Source: JBFHDX01 sp041584475 (GTDB taxonomy: Bacteria > Pseudomonadota > Alphaproteobacteria > UBA8366 > JADFVY01). From it: 55,152 nt of DNA. This document shows, in pieces, positions 7,949 to 16,397 of this stretch (positions within the stretch are counted from its first letter, which is position 1; each line of letters begins with the position of its first letter). The stretch is taken from assembly GCA_041584475.1 (NCBI GenBank), contig JBFHDX010000011.1:1-55152 (forward strand). The letters run 5' to 3'. Made by a program: the position numbers and the translations under genes. The notes beneath the pieces are model-generated. The model was given only the letters and a program-made list of their open reading frames with translations. It was not told the origin of the DNA and made no database searches.

Positions 7949-9436
7949 ATGTTCAGGATCTACAGATACTTCGCCATCGCCTCGGCCGTCGTGATGCTGG
8001 TCGCGATGAGCATCATGGGGTTCGTCTACCAGCGCCAGGCCATCGAGACGCTGGTGGCGGTCGCCGAGAATCAGAACATCGTGCTCGCCCGCAGTCTGTC
8101 GGACATCGTCCTCTCGCGCTTCGTCGGCGACCCGAGGACGGGTGCGAGCGTGGATCTGACCGCGATCCGGCCGCAGACGGCGGAAGTCACGGACTTGCTG
8201 CGCCTGGCGACCGAGAAATCGCGGATTCTCAAGATCAAGATCTACAGCACCGACGGGTTGACCCTGTATTCGTCGGACCCGGCCGACCTCGGGAAGGACC
8301 GTCGGGAGCAGCCGCACAGCTACGCCTTCTTCTCCGCGGCCCGACACGGCGAGGCGCAGAGCGAGCTCTCGTTCGAGGACCGGATCAGTGCCTTCTCGGG
8401 CGAAGTCTTCGATCGCGACGTCGTCGAGACCTACGTCCCGATCATCGGCGCGTCGGGCGGCATCACCGGCGTGTTCGAACTCTATTCCGATGTGACGACG
8501 CTGAAGAGCCAGATCGACCGGCTGATCCCCGGCGCGCTCCTCGTTATCGCGGTCGTGTTCATTCTGCTTTACGGGACGCTGCTACTCGTCGTCATGCGGC
8601 GCGCGATCGCGCCGCTGCGGCTCGCCTCCGAGCGGGCCAGCCGGATCGGGCCGCAATCGCCCGGCGTGCGGCTGCCGACCGCAGGCATGGCGGCCGAGGT
8701 CCTGCCCCTGATCGCGGCGGTGAACGGGGCGCTCGACCGCCTCGACCATGCGCTCGAAGCGCAACGCCAGTTCACCGCCGATGCGGCCCACGAGCTGCTG
8801 ACCCCGATCGCAGTGCTGCGCGCCAACGTCGATACGCTGGCCGACGAGGAGACGGCGGCAAGCTTCCGCCAGGACGTGACCGCAATGACCGAAATTGTGA
8901 CGCAGCTCCTTGAACTCGCGGAAATCGACGCGATGGAGGCGGCAACCTCGCGACCGGTCAATTCCCGGGACGTCGCCTTCGAAGTGGTTGCCATGATGGC
9001 CCCCGCTGCCCATGCCGAAGGCAAGGAAATCGCGCTGACCGGCGCGGCGCAGCCGGCCGCCGTCGCGTGCTGCCCGAAGGCACTGGAGCGAGCGCTGCGC
9101 AACCTCGTCAAGAACGCGCTCGAGGCGACGCCGCCCGGCACGGCGGTCGATGTCGACGTGTTCGCCGACGGCGCGATTCGCGTCACCGATCGCGGTCCCG
9201 GCGTGCCGGTGGACAAGCGCGAAATCATCTTCCAGCGGTTCTGGAGGGGCAGCCAGCGCGCCAGGCCAGGGGCTGGCCTCGGCCTGTCGATCGTCAAGCG
9301 GTTCGCCGACACGCATGGTGGTTCGATCGAAGTCGCCGATGCACCCGGCGGAGGCGCGATGTTCACGCTCCGATTGCCGCGTGCAGCGAAGCCGCAAGGC
9401 GTGCACACCGAAAAGCGGGACACGACGAAATCCTGA
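7949..9436 (+). CDS. Membrane sensor histidine kinase
   Basis: This 495-residue inner-membrane kinase is the partner of the preceding response regulator. TM1 is at about residues 9-28, a periplasmic sensor region of about 160 residues follows, and TM2 is at about 193-215, then a linker and the dimerisation domain with phospho-acceptor His281. The ATPase domain has N-box NLVKNALEA, G1 DRGPGV, F-box FQRFWRG and G2 GAGLGLSIV. The H-box reads AAHELLTPIAVL, with Leu where AHELRTP normally has Arg. The periplasmic domain resembles Cache-type small-molecule sensors, but the ligand is unknown. Confidence 0.92.
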   Translation: MFRIYRYFAIASAVVMLVAMSIMGFVYQRQAIETLVAVAENQNIVLARSLSDIVLSRFVGDPRTGASVDLTAIRPQTAEVTDLLRLATEKSRILKIKIYSTDGLTLYSSDPADLGKDRREQPHSYAFFSAARHGEAQSELSFEDRISAFSGEVFDRDVVETYVPIIGASGGITGVFELYSDVTTLKSQIDRLIPGALLVIAVVFILLYGTLLLVVMRRAIAPLRLASERASRIGPQSPGVRLPTAGMAAEVLPLIAAVNGALDRLDHALEAQRQFTADAAHELLTPIAVLRANVDTLADEETAASFRQDVTAMTEIVTQLLELAEIDAMEAATSRPVNSRDVAFEVVAMMAPAAHAEGKEIALTGAAQPAAVACCPKALERALRNLVKNALEATPPGTAVDVDVFADGAIRVTDRGPGVPVDKREIIFQRFWRGSQRARPGAGLGLSIVKRFADTHGGSIEVADAPGGGAMFTLRLPRAAKPQGVHTEKRDTTKS

Positions 9437-9839
9437 TCCGCCGGCGCCACGCACCGACCACCGGACGCGATGCCTGTGACATATTGGCGCATTGCCCCGG
9501 ACCGCCGGTTCCGGTCCACTTGCCTAACGCACCGCTTGTCCAGTATATTGAAATTGTACTCTGCTGTGGCTGTATTTACTCCCGTGCGCGGGCGGATCGG
9601 GTTCAAGGTGCCGGTCGCAGAACGGAGAGGTGTTCGGGAACGGCTCGGCGAGTTCATCGCGCGGGAAGACTATCGCAGGCAACACCGAGAAGCAGGATCG
9701 CTGACCATCGCAGGATACCGTGTCGCGTCCGACCCCGACGGCCCGAGACGGGATTGAAGGATCGCATGGCGAAGCGAGCACCGGCTGCCACTCGGCGCGC
9801 GTCGCCCCAGACGCGTCGAAATCGGGAACGCAACAGCGA
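9437..9839. other. Intergenic region upstream of fnr
   Basis: No terminator, RNA gene or convincing protein was seen in these 403 bases. A 95-codon frame (9470-9757) has no recognisable family and lacks a good ribosome site. An AT-richer stretch around 9536-9580 (TTGTCC, then TACTCT about 19 bases on) is a weak promoter candidate for the regulator that follows. Confidence 0.45.
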
Positions 9840-10595
9840 ATGCATGGACAAAACTCTACCTACCGAGAGGTCAGACGCGACTGCGGCAGTTGCGTGATCC
9901 GTCATTATTCATTGTGCGCCGGCCTCGACGAGGCGGAGATGGAGACGATATCCGCAATCGCCATGGAGAGCGCCTACACGAAAGGCGCGACGATATTTCA
10001 GCAGAACGACCGGTTCGAGAAGATCCTCGTCGTCACCGGGGGCTTCATCCGGCTGTCACGCCTGCTGTCGAACGGCAAACGGCAGATCACCGGATTCATC
10101 GGCCCGGGCGACATTCTCGGCGGGCTGAAACAGCAGTCGATGTGCCATTGCACGGCCGAGGCGATCAACGACGTCACGGTCTGCGCCTTTCGGCGCAACG
10201 AGCTGCTGCACGTTCTGCACGACTTTCCGGAACTGTGCATCAGGTTGCTGCTGACGGCGACCGACGAGATCGAGGCGCAGTACGAGCAGATCACCCTGCT
10301 CGGGCGAAAGTCCGCCGATCAGCGCGTGGCTGCGTTCCTGCTGATCATGCAGCAGCGTTGGAAGCGCGACGAACTGCCGACCTCGTCGGTGCCGTTGCCG
10401 ATGGCGCGGGTCGATATCGCCGACTATCTCGGCCTGACGGTCGAATCGGTAAGCCGCGCGCTGCACGAGATCAAGGCCAAGGATTTCATAAGACTGCCGA
10501 AGCCGAGCCTCGTCGAACTGAAGAACCTGCCCGGGCTGTATCAGATGGCGGAGCTGGAGGAAATTCCGGCGCCGCGGGTGGCCATGGGGTTGTGA
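9840..10595 (+). CDS. Crp/Fnr-family oxygen sensor, FnrN type
   Basis: With the ATG at 9840 the product is 251 residues. The N-terminus carries C15-x2-C18-x7-C26 and a fourth cysteine candidate lies at 102 or 104 (MCHC), the set used by Fnr/FnrN proteins to hold an oxygen-labile 4Fe-4S cluster. The cyclic-nucleotide-like barrel spans about 35-135 and the HTH about 191-212 (VDIADYLGLTVESVSRALHE), with the E-SR residues that read TTGAT half-sites. A GTG at 9720 would add 40 unlikely residues. It should activate genes at low oxygen; Fnr boxes at 29274, 28249 and 34995 in this window are plausible targets. Confidence 0.93.
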   Translation: MHGQNSTYREVRRDCGSCVIRHYSLCAGLDEAEMETISAIAMESAYTKGATIFQQNDRFEKILVVTGGFIRLSRLLSNGKRQITGFIGPGDILGGLKQQSMCHCTAEAINDVTVCAFRRNELLHVLHDFPELCIRLLLTATDEIEAQYEQITLLGRKSADQRVAAFLLIMQQRWKRDELPTSSVPLPMARVDIADYLGLTVESVSRALHEIKAKDFIRLPKPSLVELKNLPGLYQMAELEEIPAPRVAMGL

Positions 10596-10725
10596 CCCGG
10601 TCCGGTCAGCCCGAAACCCCGTCCGTCCGATGCCCGTCGCGTGCCGGAAAACGCGACGGCTCGACCATCGATTCCATGCTGGGGACGGCAGTGCCGGCGA
10701 AAGCCGCGGCCGCGCGGAGACCAAA

Positions 10726-11253
10726 ATGAAGTTCGGGGTCACGGCGGCGCTGCTGTTCATGCTCCCGGCATCGATCGCCGTCGCGGGGTCGGCGGGTCGG
10801 GCCGATGACGGTGTCGCCGGCGGACTGCGCGTCGAGCATGCGTGGGCGCGGGCGACGACGGGGCACGCGAGAAACGCAGCCGCCTACCTGACCTTGGTCA
10901 ATGACGGGGACAAGGTCGAGCGGCTGGTCGCGGTGGCGACGCCGGCCGCCCGCCGAGCAGAGCTGCACACGGTCGTCACCGAGGGAGGCATCGTCAGGAT
11001 GCGCCGGGTCAGGGCGATCGAGGTGAATCCGGGCGAGTCAGTCGTGCTGGCACCGGGCGGCCTGCACATCATGCTGACGGGGCTGGACCGGCGGCTCGAA
11101 AAGGGCGCGACTTTGCCGCTTCGAGTCGGCTTCGAATCGGGCGCCGTGATCGATGTCGAGGCGACCGTGCAGGGGCCGGCAAGCATGCGTCACGACGACG
11201 GCTCGTCGCACGACCACAAGCCGCCGGCGGCTGCCGGCTCCCACATGAATTGA
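10726..11253 (+). CDS. Periplasmic copper chaperone PCu(A)C
   Basis: The 175-residue protein has a signal peptide (about residues 1-25, ending near ADDG) and the PCu(A)C domain. The copper ligands sit in ELHTVVTEGG, IVRMRR and GGLHIML, i.e. the His-x(n)-Met...His-x-Met pattern of the family. The C-terminus is His-rich (HDDGSSHDHK), which may add metal-binding capacity. PCu(A)C delivers Cu(I) to the CuA site or to cbb3 oxidase assembly factors. The start at 10726 (MKFGV) has GGAG eight bases upstream. It follows fnr by 130 bases, fitting a role in microaerobic oxidase assembly, though no oxidase is in the window. Confidence 0.92.
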   Translation: MKFGVTAALLFMLPASIAVAGSAGRADDGVAGGLRVEHAWARATTGHARNAAAYLTLVNDGDKVERLVAVATPAARRAELHTVVTEGGIVRMRRVRAIEVNPGESVVLAPGGLHIMLTGLDRRLEKGATLPLRVGFESGAVIDVEATVQGPASMRHDDGSSHDHKPPAAAGSHMN

Positions 11254-11334
11254 CCGGCGTCCGAATCCCGGCGGACGCGATCGATCCGCTCCGCGTCTCG
11301 GCGGAGCCGGCAATGCAGCGGATGGAGGCGTATC

Positions 11335-12171
11335 TTGACCGACCTTGCAGAACTGTATGAGCAGCGGTTCGGCCTGGCGCTGCCGGAACGCGCCCGCGAC
11401 ACCGCGGTGCCCGAGACCGTCGCCGGGATCCTCGGACGCCGCAGCATCCGCCGCTACCGCCCGGACCCGGTGCCGGCGCCCCTGCTGACCGCCCTGCTGA
11501 CCTGCGCGCAGTCGGCGCCGACCAAGTCGAACCTGCAACAATATTCGATCGTCGTCGTCGGCGACCCGGCGAAACGGGAACAGCTTGCCGACCTGTTGCC
11601 GACGGCGCAATGGGCGGCGCGTGCGCCCGTGTTCCTGGTCTTTCTCGGCGACGTGCGGCGCGGCCGTGCGGTCGCGGCAATGCGCGGCTACGACCATCGC
11701 AACGACAACGTCGACACCTTCATGAACGCGGCCGTGGACGCGGCGCTGGCGATGCAGTGCTTCATCGACGCCGCCGAGGCCGCGGGGTTGGGCTGCTGCC
11801 CGATCAGCATGGTCCGGAACGAGCTCGAAGCGCTGGCGGCGCTGCTCGAGCTACCGGACGGCGTGTTCCCCGTCGCCGGATTGTCGGCCGGTTGGCCGGA
11901 CCAGGAGGCCGCGGTGTCGATGCGGCTGCCGCCTGCCGTCGTCGTCCATTACGACCGCTACGACGACGGCACCCTGGAAACCGAGATCGACGCCTATGAC
12001 GAGCGCGTGTTCGCACGTGCGCCAATCCCGCCGGAGCGCCAGCGCCATGTCGACCGCTACGGCGTTGCCGAGCGCGGCACCTGGTCGGAAAACGTCGCCC
12101 GCCAGCTGTCGCTGCCCGAACGCGCTGGCTTTCGCGCCTGGCTCGAGCGGCGCGGCCTCTCGCTGGGCTAG
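11335..12171 (+). CDS. Nitroreductase-family FMN oxidoreductase (NfsA-like)
   Basis: The 278-residue protein has the FMN-binding nitroreductase pattern: RRSIRRYRPDPV near residue 33, the QSAPTKSNLQQYS flavin loop, and GLGCCPISMVRN followed by the AGWPDQEAAVSMRLP segment typical of the NfsA/FRP branch. It probably uses NADPH to reduce nitro compounds, quinones or flavin. The start is a TTG at 11335, chosen because GGAGG lies six bases upstream. It converges on the dehydrogenase at 12190. A link to the catabolic island is possible but not shown. Confidence 0.85.
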   Translation: MTDLAELYEQRFGLALPERARDTAVPETVAGILGRRSIRRYRPDPVPAPLLTALLTCAQSAPTKSNLQQYSIVVVGDPAKREQLADLLPTAQWAARAPVFLVFLGDVRRGRAVAAMRGYDHRNDNVDTFMNAAVDAALAMQCFIDAAEAAGLGCCPISMVRNELEALAALLELPDGVFPVAGLSAGWPDQEAAVSMRLPPAVVVHYDRYDDGTLETEIDAYDERVFARAPIPPERQRHVDRYGVAERGTWSENVARQLSLPERAGFRAWLERRGLSLG

Positions 12172-12189
12172 GGGAACTCGCGGCCGACC

Positions 12190-13104
12190 CTACTTCGATT
12201 TCGGCAGCTCGATACCGCCGTTCGCGGCGTAGACCTTGGCGACCGCCGAGTCGTCTTCCCCCCCGTGGCCGGCGCCGCTCGCCATCAGAAACAGGTTGAG
12301 CGCAGCCGATGCCAGCGGCACAGGGAACTTTGCGCGGTGCGCCGTCGCGGCGACGATGCCCAGATCCTTGACGAATATGTCGACCGCGGAGCGGGGCTGA
12401 TAGTCGCCGTCGAGGATATGCGGCACCCGGTTCTCGAACATCCACGAGGTCCCGGCGCATTTCGAGATCACCTCGAACAGACGGTTCGGGTCGATACCCG
12501 CGCGGATACCGAAAGTGACCGCCTCGCACGCGGCTGCGATATGGACGCCGGCAAGCAGCTGGTTGACGATCTTCATGGCGGCGCCGGCGCCGGCCTCGTC
12601 GCCGAGCCTGTAGACCGTCTCCGCCATCGCATCCAGCACCGCGGAGGCGCGGTCGAACGCTTCCCGAGTGCCAGCCGCCATGATCGTCAGGCTGCCCGCG
12701 GCGGCCTTGGCGGCGCCGCCGCTGATTGGCGCGTCGAGATAGTGGATCCCGCGCTCGGCGAGGCTCGTCGCCGTTCGCCGCGCGAATCCCGGCGACACGG
12801 TGGCACAGGACACGAACACCGAACCGGGCTTCAGCGCTGCGGCGATGCCCGCGTCACCGAACAGGATCGCGTGGGTCTGGTCCTCGCTGACCACGACGCT
12901 CACGACGACGTCGAGGTGCGGCACCTCCTCCGCCGGCCGTACGCCCGCGACGCCACCCTCGCGCGCGAAGGCTTCGCAGCGCTCGGCGTTGACGTCGAAG
13001 CCGATGGTCGGCAGTCCGGCGCGCAGCAGCGACGTCGCCATGCCGAACCCCATCGACCCGAGGCCGAAGACGCCCACATTCGTCTTTCCGGTCCCATCCG
13101 TCAT
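12190..13104 (-). CDS. L-threonate dehydrogenase-like NAD-binding protein (3-hydroxyisobutyrate dehydrogenase superfamily)
   Basis: The 304-residue protein has an N-terminal Rossmann fold (VGVFGLGSMGFGMATSL) and the all-alpha C-terminal domain of beta-hydroxyacid dehydrogenases. The signature SGGAAKAAAGSLTIM and active-site region KIVNQLLAGVHIAAACEA, then SWMFENRVPHIL and PRSAVDIFVKDLG, match the LtnD/YgbJ L-threonate branch closely. LtnD oxidises L-threonate or related C4 hydroxyacids at C2. The usual partners (OtnK kinase, OtnC decarboxylase, OtnI isomerase) are absent here. The start overlaps the stop of the hydrolase gene by four bases (ATGA), so it is the last gene of a three-gene operon with the hydrolase and TauE permease. 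The real substrate is probably another 3-hydroxyacid. Confidence 0.85.
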   Translation of the reverse strand: MTDGTGKTNVGVFGLGSMGFGMATSLLRAGLPTIGFDVNAERCEAFAREGGVAGVRPAEEVPHLDVVVSVVVSEDQTHAILFGDAGIAAALKPGSVFVSCATVSPGFARRTATSLAERGIHYLDAPISGGAAKAAAGSLTIMAAGTREAFDRASAVLDAMAETVYRLGDEAGAGAAMKIVNQLLAGVHIAAACEAVTFGIRAGIDPNRLFEVISKCAGTSWMFENRVPHILDGDYQPRSAVDIFVKDLGIVAATAHRAKFPVPLASAALNLFLMASGAGHGGEDDSAVAKVYAANGGIELPKSK

Positions 13105-14003
13105 GGCAGTTTCCTCGTGGTTTCCCCGACGACGGAGGTGCCGCCGGAAAGCAACTCTAGCAGAAGGGCGGCAAAGGCGTCCGGCGCCTCGTACATCACC
13201 CAATGGCCGGTCCCCGGCATCACCCGGAAATCGAGCGCCGGATCGATGTCGTGCAGGATCGCGCGGCGCTGCGACAGGTATGCACCGGCCGTCGCGTCCT
13301 GCTCGCCCCAGATCGCGGCCTTGCGCGCGGGCACGTGCCGGAGCGCGCGGGCGAGCGTATCGGTCGACGAGATGGGCCGGCTCTTGATGCGGTGCAGCGC
13401 CGTATTGCCGGCCTGGATATGGAGCGCCAGCGCATCGATGCGGGCCGGATCGGCGAACATCAGGATCTCGAGATTGCGGCGATGCGCCGCCATCGCCTGC
13501 TCGGGCGACATCGAGGAATCGCGCGCCAGCAGCTCGGGCATGTCGCCCCTGCGCGCGCCGAGACCGCCGGGCGCGACGAGGACGAGCGCCTCGACCCGCG
13601 CGCCCAGCTGCGCCGCCATGTGCCCGGCGATGACGCCGCCGAAGGAGAAGCCCGCTATCGAAGGCCGTTCGTCGTCGCGCAGGAGCCGCTCGAGACCGGC
13701 GACGAGCGGCGCGGTGATCGTCTCGGCGTCGTGCGGCGGCGGCGGCGCAGCGGACTCGCCGAACCCCGGCATGTCGGGGACGAGCAGGCGGTAGCGGGCC
13801 GACAGGCGCTTTATGACGCGCACCCAGTGTGCCCACGTGCCGTAGCCGCCGTGCAGCAGCACGAGCGGCGGGCCCGCACCCCAGAGATGCCAACGGACAT
13901 CGCCCCACGCATTTTCCGTCGCCACCGTCTCCCCGAGTTCGCGCAGGCTCTGCAGCGCCTCCTCGGGCGGCAACGCGTCGAGATCGACCGGCTTGCCCGT
14001 CAT
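13101..14003 (-). CDS. Alpha/beta hydrolase
   Basis: The 300-residue cytoplasmic hydrolase has the oxyanion-hole motif LLHGGYGTWAHW, the nucleophile elbow GFSFGG (Ser), the acid in AIWGEQDATAG and the catalytic His in MPGTGHWVMYE. The family covers carboxylesterases, lactone hydrolases and C-C bond (meta-cleavage product) hydrolases. The long LVPDMPGFGES loop and size fit an ester, lactone or C-C hydrolase. It overlaps both neighbours by ATGA (13101-13104 and 14000-14003), pointing to translational coupling with the TauE permease upstream and the LtnD-like dehydrogenase downstream. The substrate is unknown. Confidence 0.85.
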   Translation of the reverse strand: MTGKPVDLDALPPEEALQSLRELGETVATENAWGDVRWHLWGAGPPLVLLHGGYGTWAHWVRVIKRLSARYRLLVPDMPGFGESAAPPPPHDAETITAPLVAGLERLLRDDERPSIAGFSFGGVIAGHMAAQLGARVEALVLVAPGGLGARRGDMPELLARDSSMSPEQAMAAHRRNLEILMFADPARIDALALHIQAGNTALHRIKSRPISSTDTLARALRHVPARKAAIWGEQDATAGAYLSQRRAILHDIDPALDFRVMPGTGHWVMYEAPDAFAALLLELLSGGTSVVGETTRKLP

Positions 14004-14755
14004 GCCAGCCAGCCGAAGGCCGACGCCGCCTCGAACAGGAAGTAGGCGGCGCCGCAGAGGATGAAGACCTCCATGTACAGCGTGTGCACGCGGATCGGGG
14101 TCGCGCGCACGATCCAGCGGCCGACATAGGTGCCGGGAATGGTGAACAGCCCGATCACGACACCCTTGATGAACAGGGACAGGTCGAGCAGCGGCGAGAC
14201 GCCGAACACCGAGGATTTGACCAGGTTCAGGCCGAAGCCGATGGCGGATACGGTGCCGACAAGCTGCTCGCCGGCGAGCCCCGCGCCGAGCAGGAACGGC
14301 GCCAGCATCATGCCGGCGCCGAAGGTCGTCCCCGAGATCAGACCATACGGTACCGCGGCGGCGGCAAGGCCGCGGTGTCCGACCCTGAAGTCGTGCTTCG
14401 ACATGTAGCGCCGCAGCGGAACCGTGGCGACGAGGAAGGCACCAAGAAGCAAGGCCACGATACTGACCGGCAGCGCGACATAGACGATGGCGCTGAGGAT
14501 GATGAACGGCAGCGCCGTGCCGAACACGCTGGCGAAGGCGCGCCAGTCGACGGAATGGCGAAACGCCCAGACCCGGTTGCTGTTGGAGATGATCATCGCC
14601 GTCGCGGTGACGGGAACCGTCTCCTTGACGCCGAGGATCGGCGCCAGGCAGATGGCGAGGAGCAGGCCGCCGGCGAACCCCCCGACGGCGTGGAACACGG
14701 CGGTCCCGAACGCCGCCAGTACGATCAGCACCATCGACAGGACGTCCAGTTCCAA
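14000..14755 (-). CDS. TauE/SafE-family membrane permease
   Basis: This polytopic protein (about 250 residues, seven to eight TM segments) has the two TauE/SafE repeats. The first begins VLIVLAAFGTAVFHAVGGFAG and the second begins VPYGLISGTTFGAG. The family exports or imports sulfonates, sulfite and small organic acids. The start is uncertain: the frame is open to 14833, but a TTG at 14755 has the strong site GAGGAAAGG upstream, and a longer N-terminus would place the operator at 14776-14787 inside the gene. It is the first gene of the operon permease-hydrolase-dehydrogenase, transcribed away from the LeuC/LeuD-type genes. Confidence 0.8.
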   Translation of the reverse strand: MELDVLSMVLIVLAAFGTAVFHAVGGFAGGLLLAICLAPILGVKETVPVTATAMIISNSNRVWAFRHSVDWRAFASVFGTALPFIILSAIVYVALPVSIVALLLGAFLVATVPLRRYMSKHDFRVGHRGLAAAAVPYGLISGTTFGAGMMLAPFLLGAGLAGEQLVGTVSAIGFGLNLVKSSVFGVSPLLDLSLFIKGVVIGLFTIPGTYVGRWIVRATPIRVHTLYMEVFILCGAAYFLFEAASAFGWLA

Positions 14756-14775
14756 CGACAACCCTTTCCTCGCGG

Positions 14776-14787
14776 TCTGTCGACAAT
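14776..14787. promoter_or_regulatory. GntR-type operator, leader of the TauE operon
   Basis: TCTGTCGACAAT matches the 12-bp palindrome ATTGTCGACAAT at 10 positions. It lies 20-30 bases upstream of the proposed TauE start, where it would block transcription or elongation. A weaker relative, TTAACCGACAAT (8 of 12), lies at 14823-14834. Confidence 0.6.
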
Positions 14788-14900
14788 TCGCCGCCGGGGA
14801 GACCGGCGGACGCGGTCGCAGGTTAACCGACAATCTGCGCGTTGTCTCGGCTTCTCGGCGGCTTACGGAGGTCGCAGGCGGCGTTGCGACGGGATGCCGG

Positions 14901-14912
14901 ATTGTCTACAGT
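14901..14912. promoter_or_regulatory. GntR-type operator upstream of the LeuC-type gene
   Basis: ATTGTCTACAGT matches ATTGTCGACAAT at 10 of 12 positions. It lies 63 bases upstream of the LeuC-type start, in the 219-base region between divergent genes, so the same regulator could control both directions. Confidence 0.6.
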
Positions 14913-14974
14913 CGCCCCGACAGCGACGGCCGAACCCGGCGCCGAACCGGGAAGGACGCGGAGGATCGCGCGCG

Positions 14975-16390
14975 ATGGCGAAACCCAGGACGATCTTCGA
15001 CAAGATCTGGGACACGCACGTCGTCGCCGAGCGCGAGGACGGCGAGTGCCTGATCTACATCGACCGCCTGCTGCTGCAGGAGAACTCTTTCCACGCCTTC
15101 GACAAGCTGCGGCGCGAGGGGCGCACCGTCCGCAACCCTGGACAGGCCTTCGCCTTCGCCGACCATTACGTGCCGACGACGGGGCGCGAGCGCGGCCTCG
15201 ACGCCATCGCCGACCCCGAGATCCGCAACATGGTCGAGATCATCGAGGCCGACACGCGGGCGTTTGGCATCACCCTGTTCGGCCTCGGGGACATCCGCCA
15301 GGGCATCCTCCACGTCGTCGGGCCGGAACAGGGCATCACGCAGCCGGGCCTCGTCATCGCCGGCGCCGATTCGCACACCTCGACGCACGGCGCGCTCGGC
15401 GCGTATGCGTTCGGCATCGGCTCGTCGGAGGTGGCGCACGTGCTCGCCGTCCAGGGCCTGTGGCGGCCCCGGCCGAGGACCATGCGCGTTCACGTCGACG
15501 ACGTCCTGCCGCCGGGCACGACGGCGAAGGACCTGATCCTCGCGATCATCGGCACGATCGGTGCCGGCGGTGCGGTCGGCCACGTCATCGAGTATGACGG
15601 CCCGGGCATCGCCGCGCTGTCCGTCGAGCAGCGCATGACGGTCTGCAACATGTCGATCGAGGCCGGTGCGCGTGCCGGCCTCGTGTCGCCCGACGACAAG
15701 GTGTTCGACTATCTGGCCGACCGGCCCTACGCGCCGCGGGGGGAACTGCGGGACCGGGCGCTCGCCTGGTGGCGGACACTGCCGAGCGAGAACGGCGCGT
15801 CCTACGACCGCGAGGTTCGGATCGCCGCAGCCGACATCGCGCCGATGGTCACCTGGGGCACCAGTCCCGAGCAGGTCGCCCCGATCACCGGCCGCATCCC
15901 CGACCCCGCGGACGAGCCGGACACCGAACGTCGCGCCCGCATGGAAAAGGCGCTCGCCTACATGGCGCTGAGACCCGGCACCGAGCTGCGCCGCATTCCC
16001 GTCGACCGCGTGTTCATCGGCTCGTGCACCAACAGCCGCATCGAGGATCTGCGCGCCGCCGCCGCGGTGGCCAAGGGACGCAGGGCGGCGGTGCCGACCA
16101 TGGTCGTGCCGGGCTCCGGCCTCATCAGGCGGCAGGCCGAGCGCGAGGGGCTGCACGAGATCTTTATCGCCGCCGGCTTCGAGTGGCGCGAGCCTGGCTG
16201 CTCGATGTGCGTCGGCATCAACGGCGACACGCTGCAGCCCGGCGAGCGCTGCGCCTCGACCTCGAACCGCAATTTCGAGGGCCGCCAGGGGCGCGGCGGG
16301 CGTACCCATCTGGTGAGCCCCGCCATGGCCGCCGCCGCCGCGGTCACCGGTCGGCTCGCCGACGTCCGGGACCTCGCCGGAGAGGGATGA
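14975..16390 (+). CDS. Aconitase-superfamily hydro-lyase large subunit (3-isopropylmalate dehydratase LeuC paralogue)
   Basis: The 471-residue protein has the fold of LeuC-type large subunits that hold a 4Fe-4S cluster and add or remove water on substituted malates. It shows GADSHTSTHGALGAYAFGIG, the cluster cysteines in FIGSCTNSRIEDL and in EPGCSMCVGIN, and STSNRNFEGRQG. The substrate-facing N-terminal part is unusual: LLLQENSFHAFDKLRREGR replaces the typical LeuC text, and DHYVPTT replaces DHNVPTT. No other leucine gene is near. The context (isocitrate-lyase-family lyase, TTT transporter) suggests a catabolic dehydratase for a methyl-substituted malate or maleate, as in dimethylmaleate hydratase DmdAB; this is inference. 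GGAGG lies about ten bases before the start. The small subunit follows after seven bases. Confidence 0.88.
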   Translation: MAKPRTIFDKIWDTHVVAEREDGECLIYIDRLLLQENSFHAFDKLRREGRTVRNPGQAFAFADHYVPTTGRERGLDAIADPEIRNMVEIIEADTRAFGITLFGLGDIRQGILHVVGPEQGITQPGLVIAGADSHTSTHGALGAYAFGIGSSEVAHVLAVQGLWRPRPRTMRVHVDDVLPPGTTAKDLILAIIGTIGAGGAVGHVIEYDGPGIAALSVEQRMTVCNMSIEAGARAGLVSPDDKVFDYLADRPYAPRGELRDRALAWWRTLPSENGASYDREVRIAAADIAPMVTWGTSPEQVAPITGRIPDPADEPDTERRARMEKALAYMALRPGTELRRIPVDRVFIGSCTNSRIEDLRAAAAVAKGRRAAVPTMVVPGSGLIRRQAEREGLHEIFIAAGFEWREPGCSMCVGINGDTLQPGERCASTSNRNFEGRQGRGGRTHLVSPAMAAAAAVTGRLADVRDLAGEG

Positions 16391-16397
16391 GCGAGGG

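Noticed and set aside
9470..9757. 95-codon protein gene between the kinase and fnr
   Set aside because: No ribosome site, no family, and an Arg-rich composition like other non-coding frames in the window.
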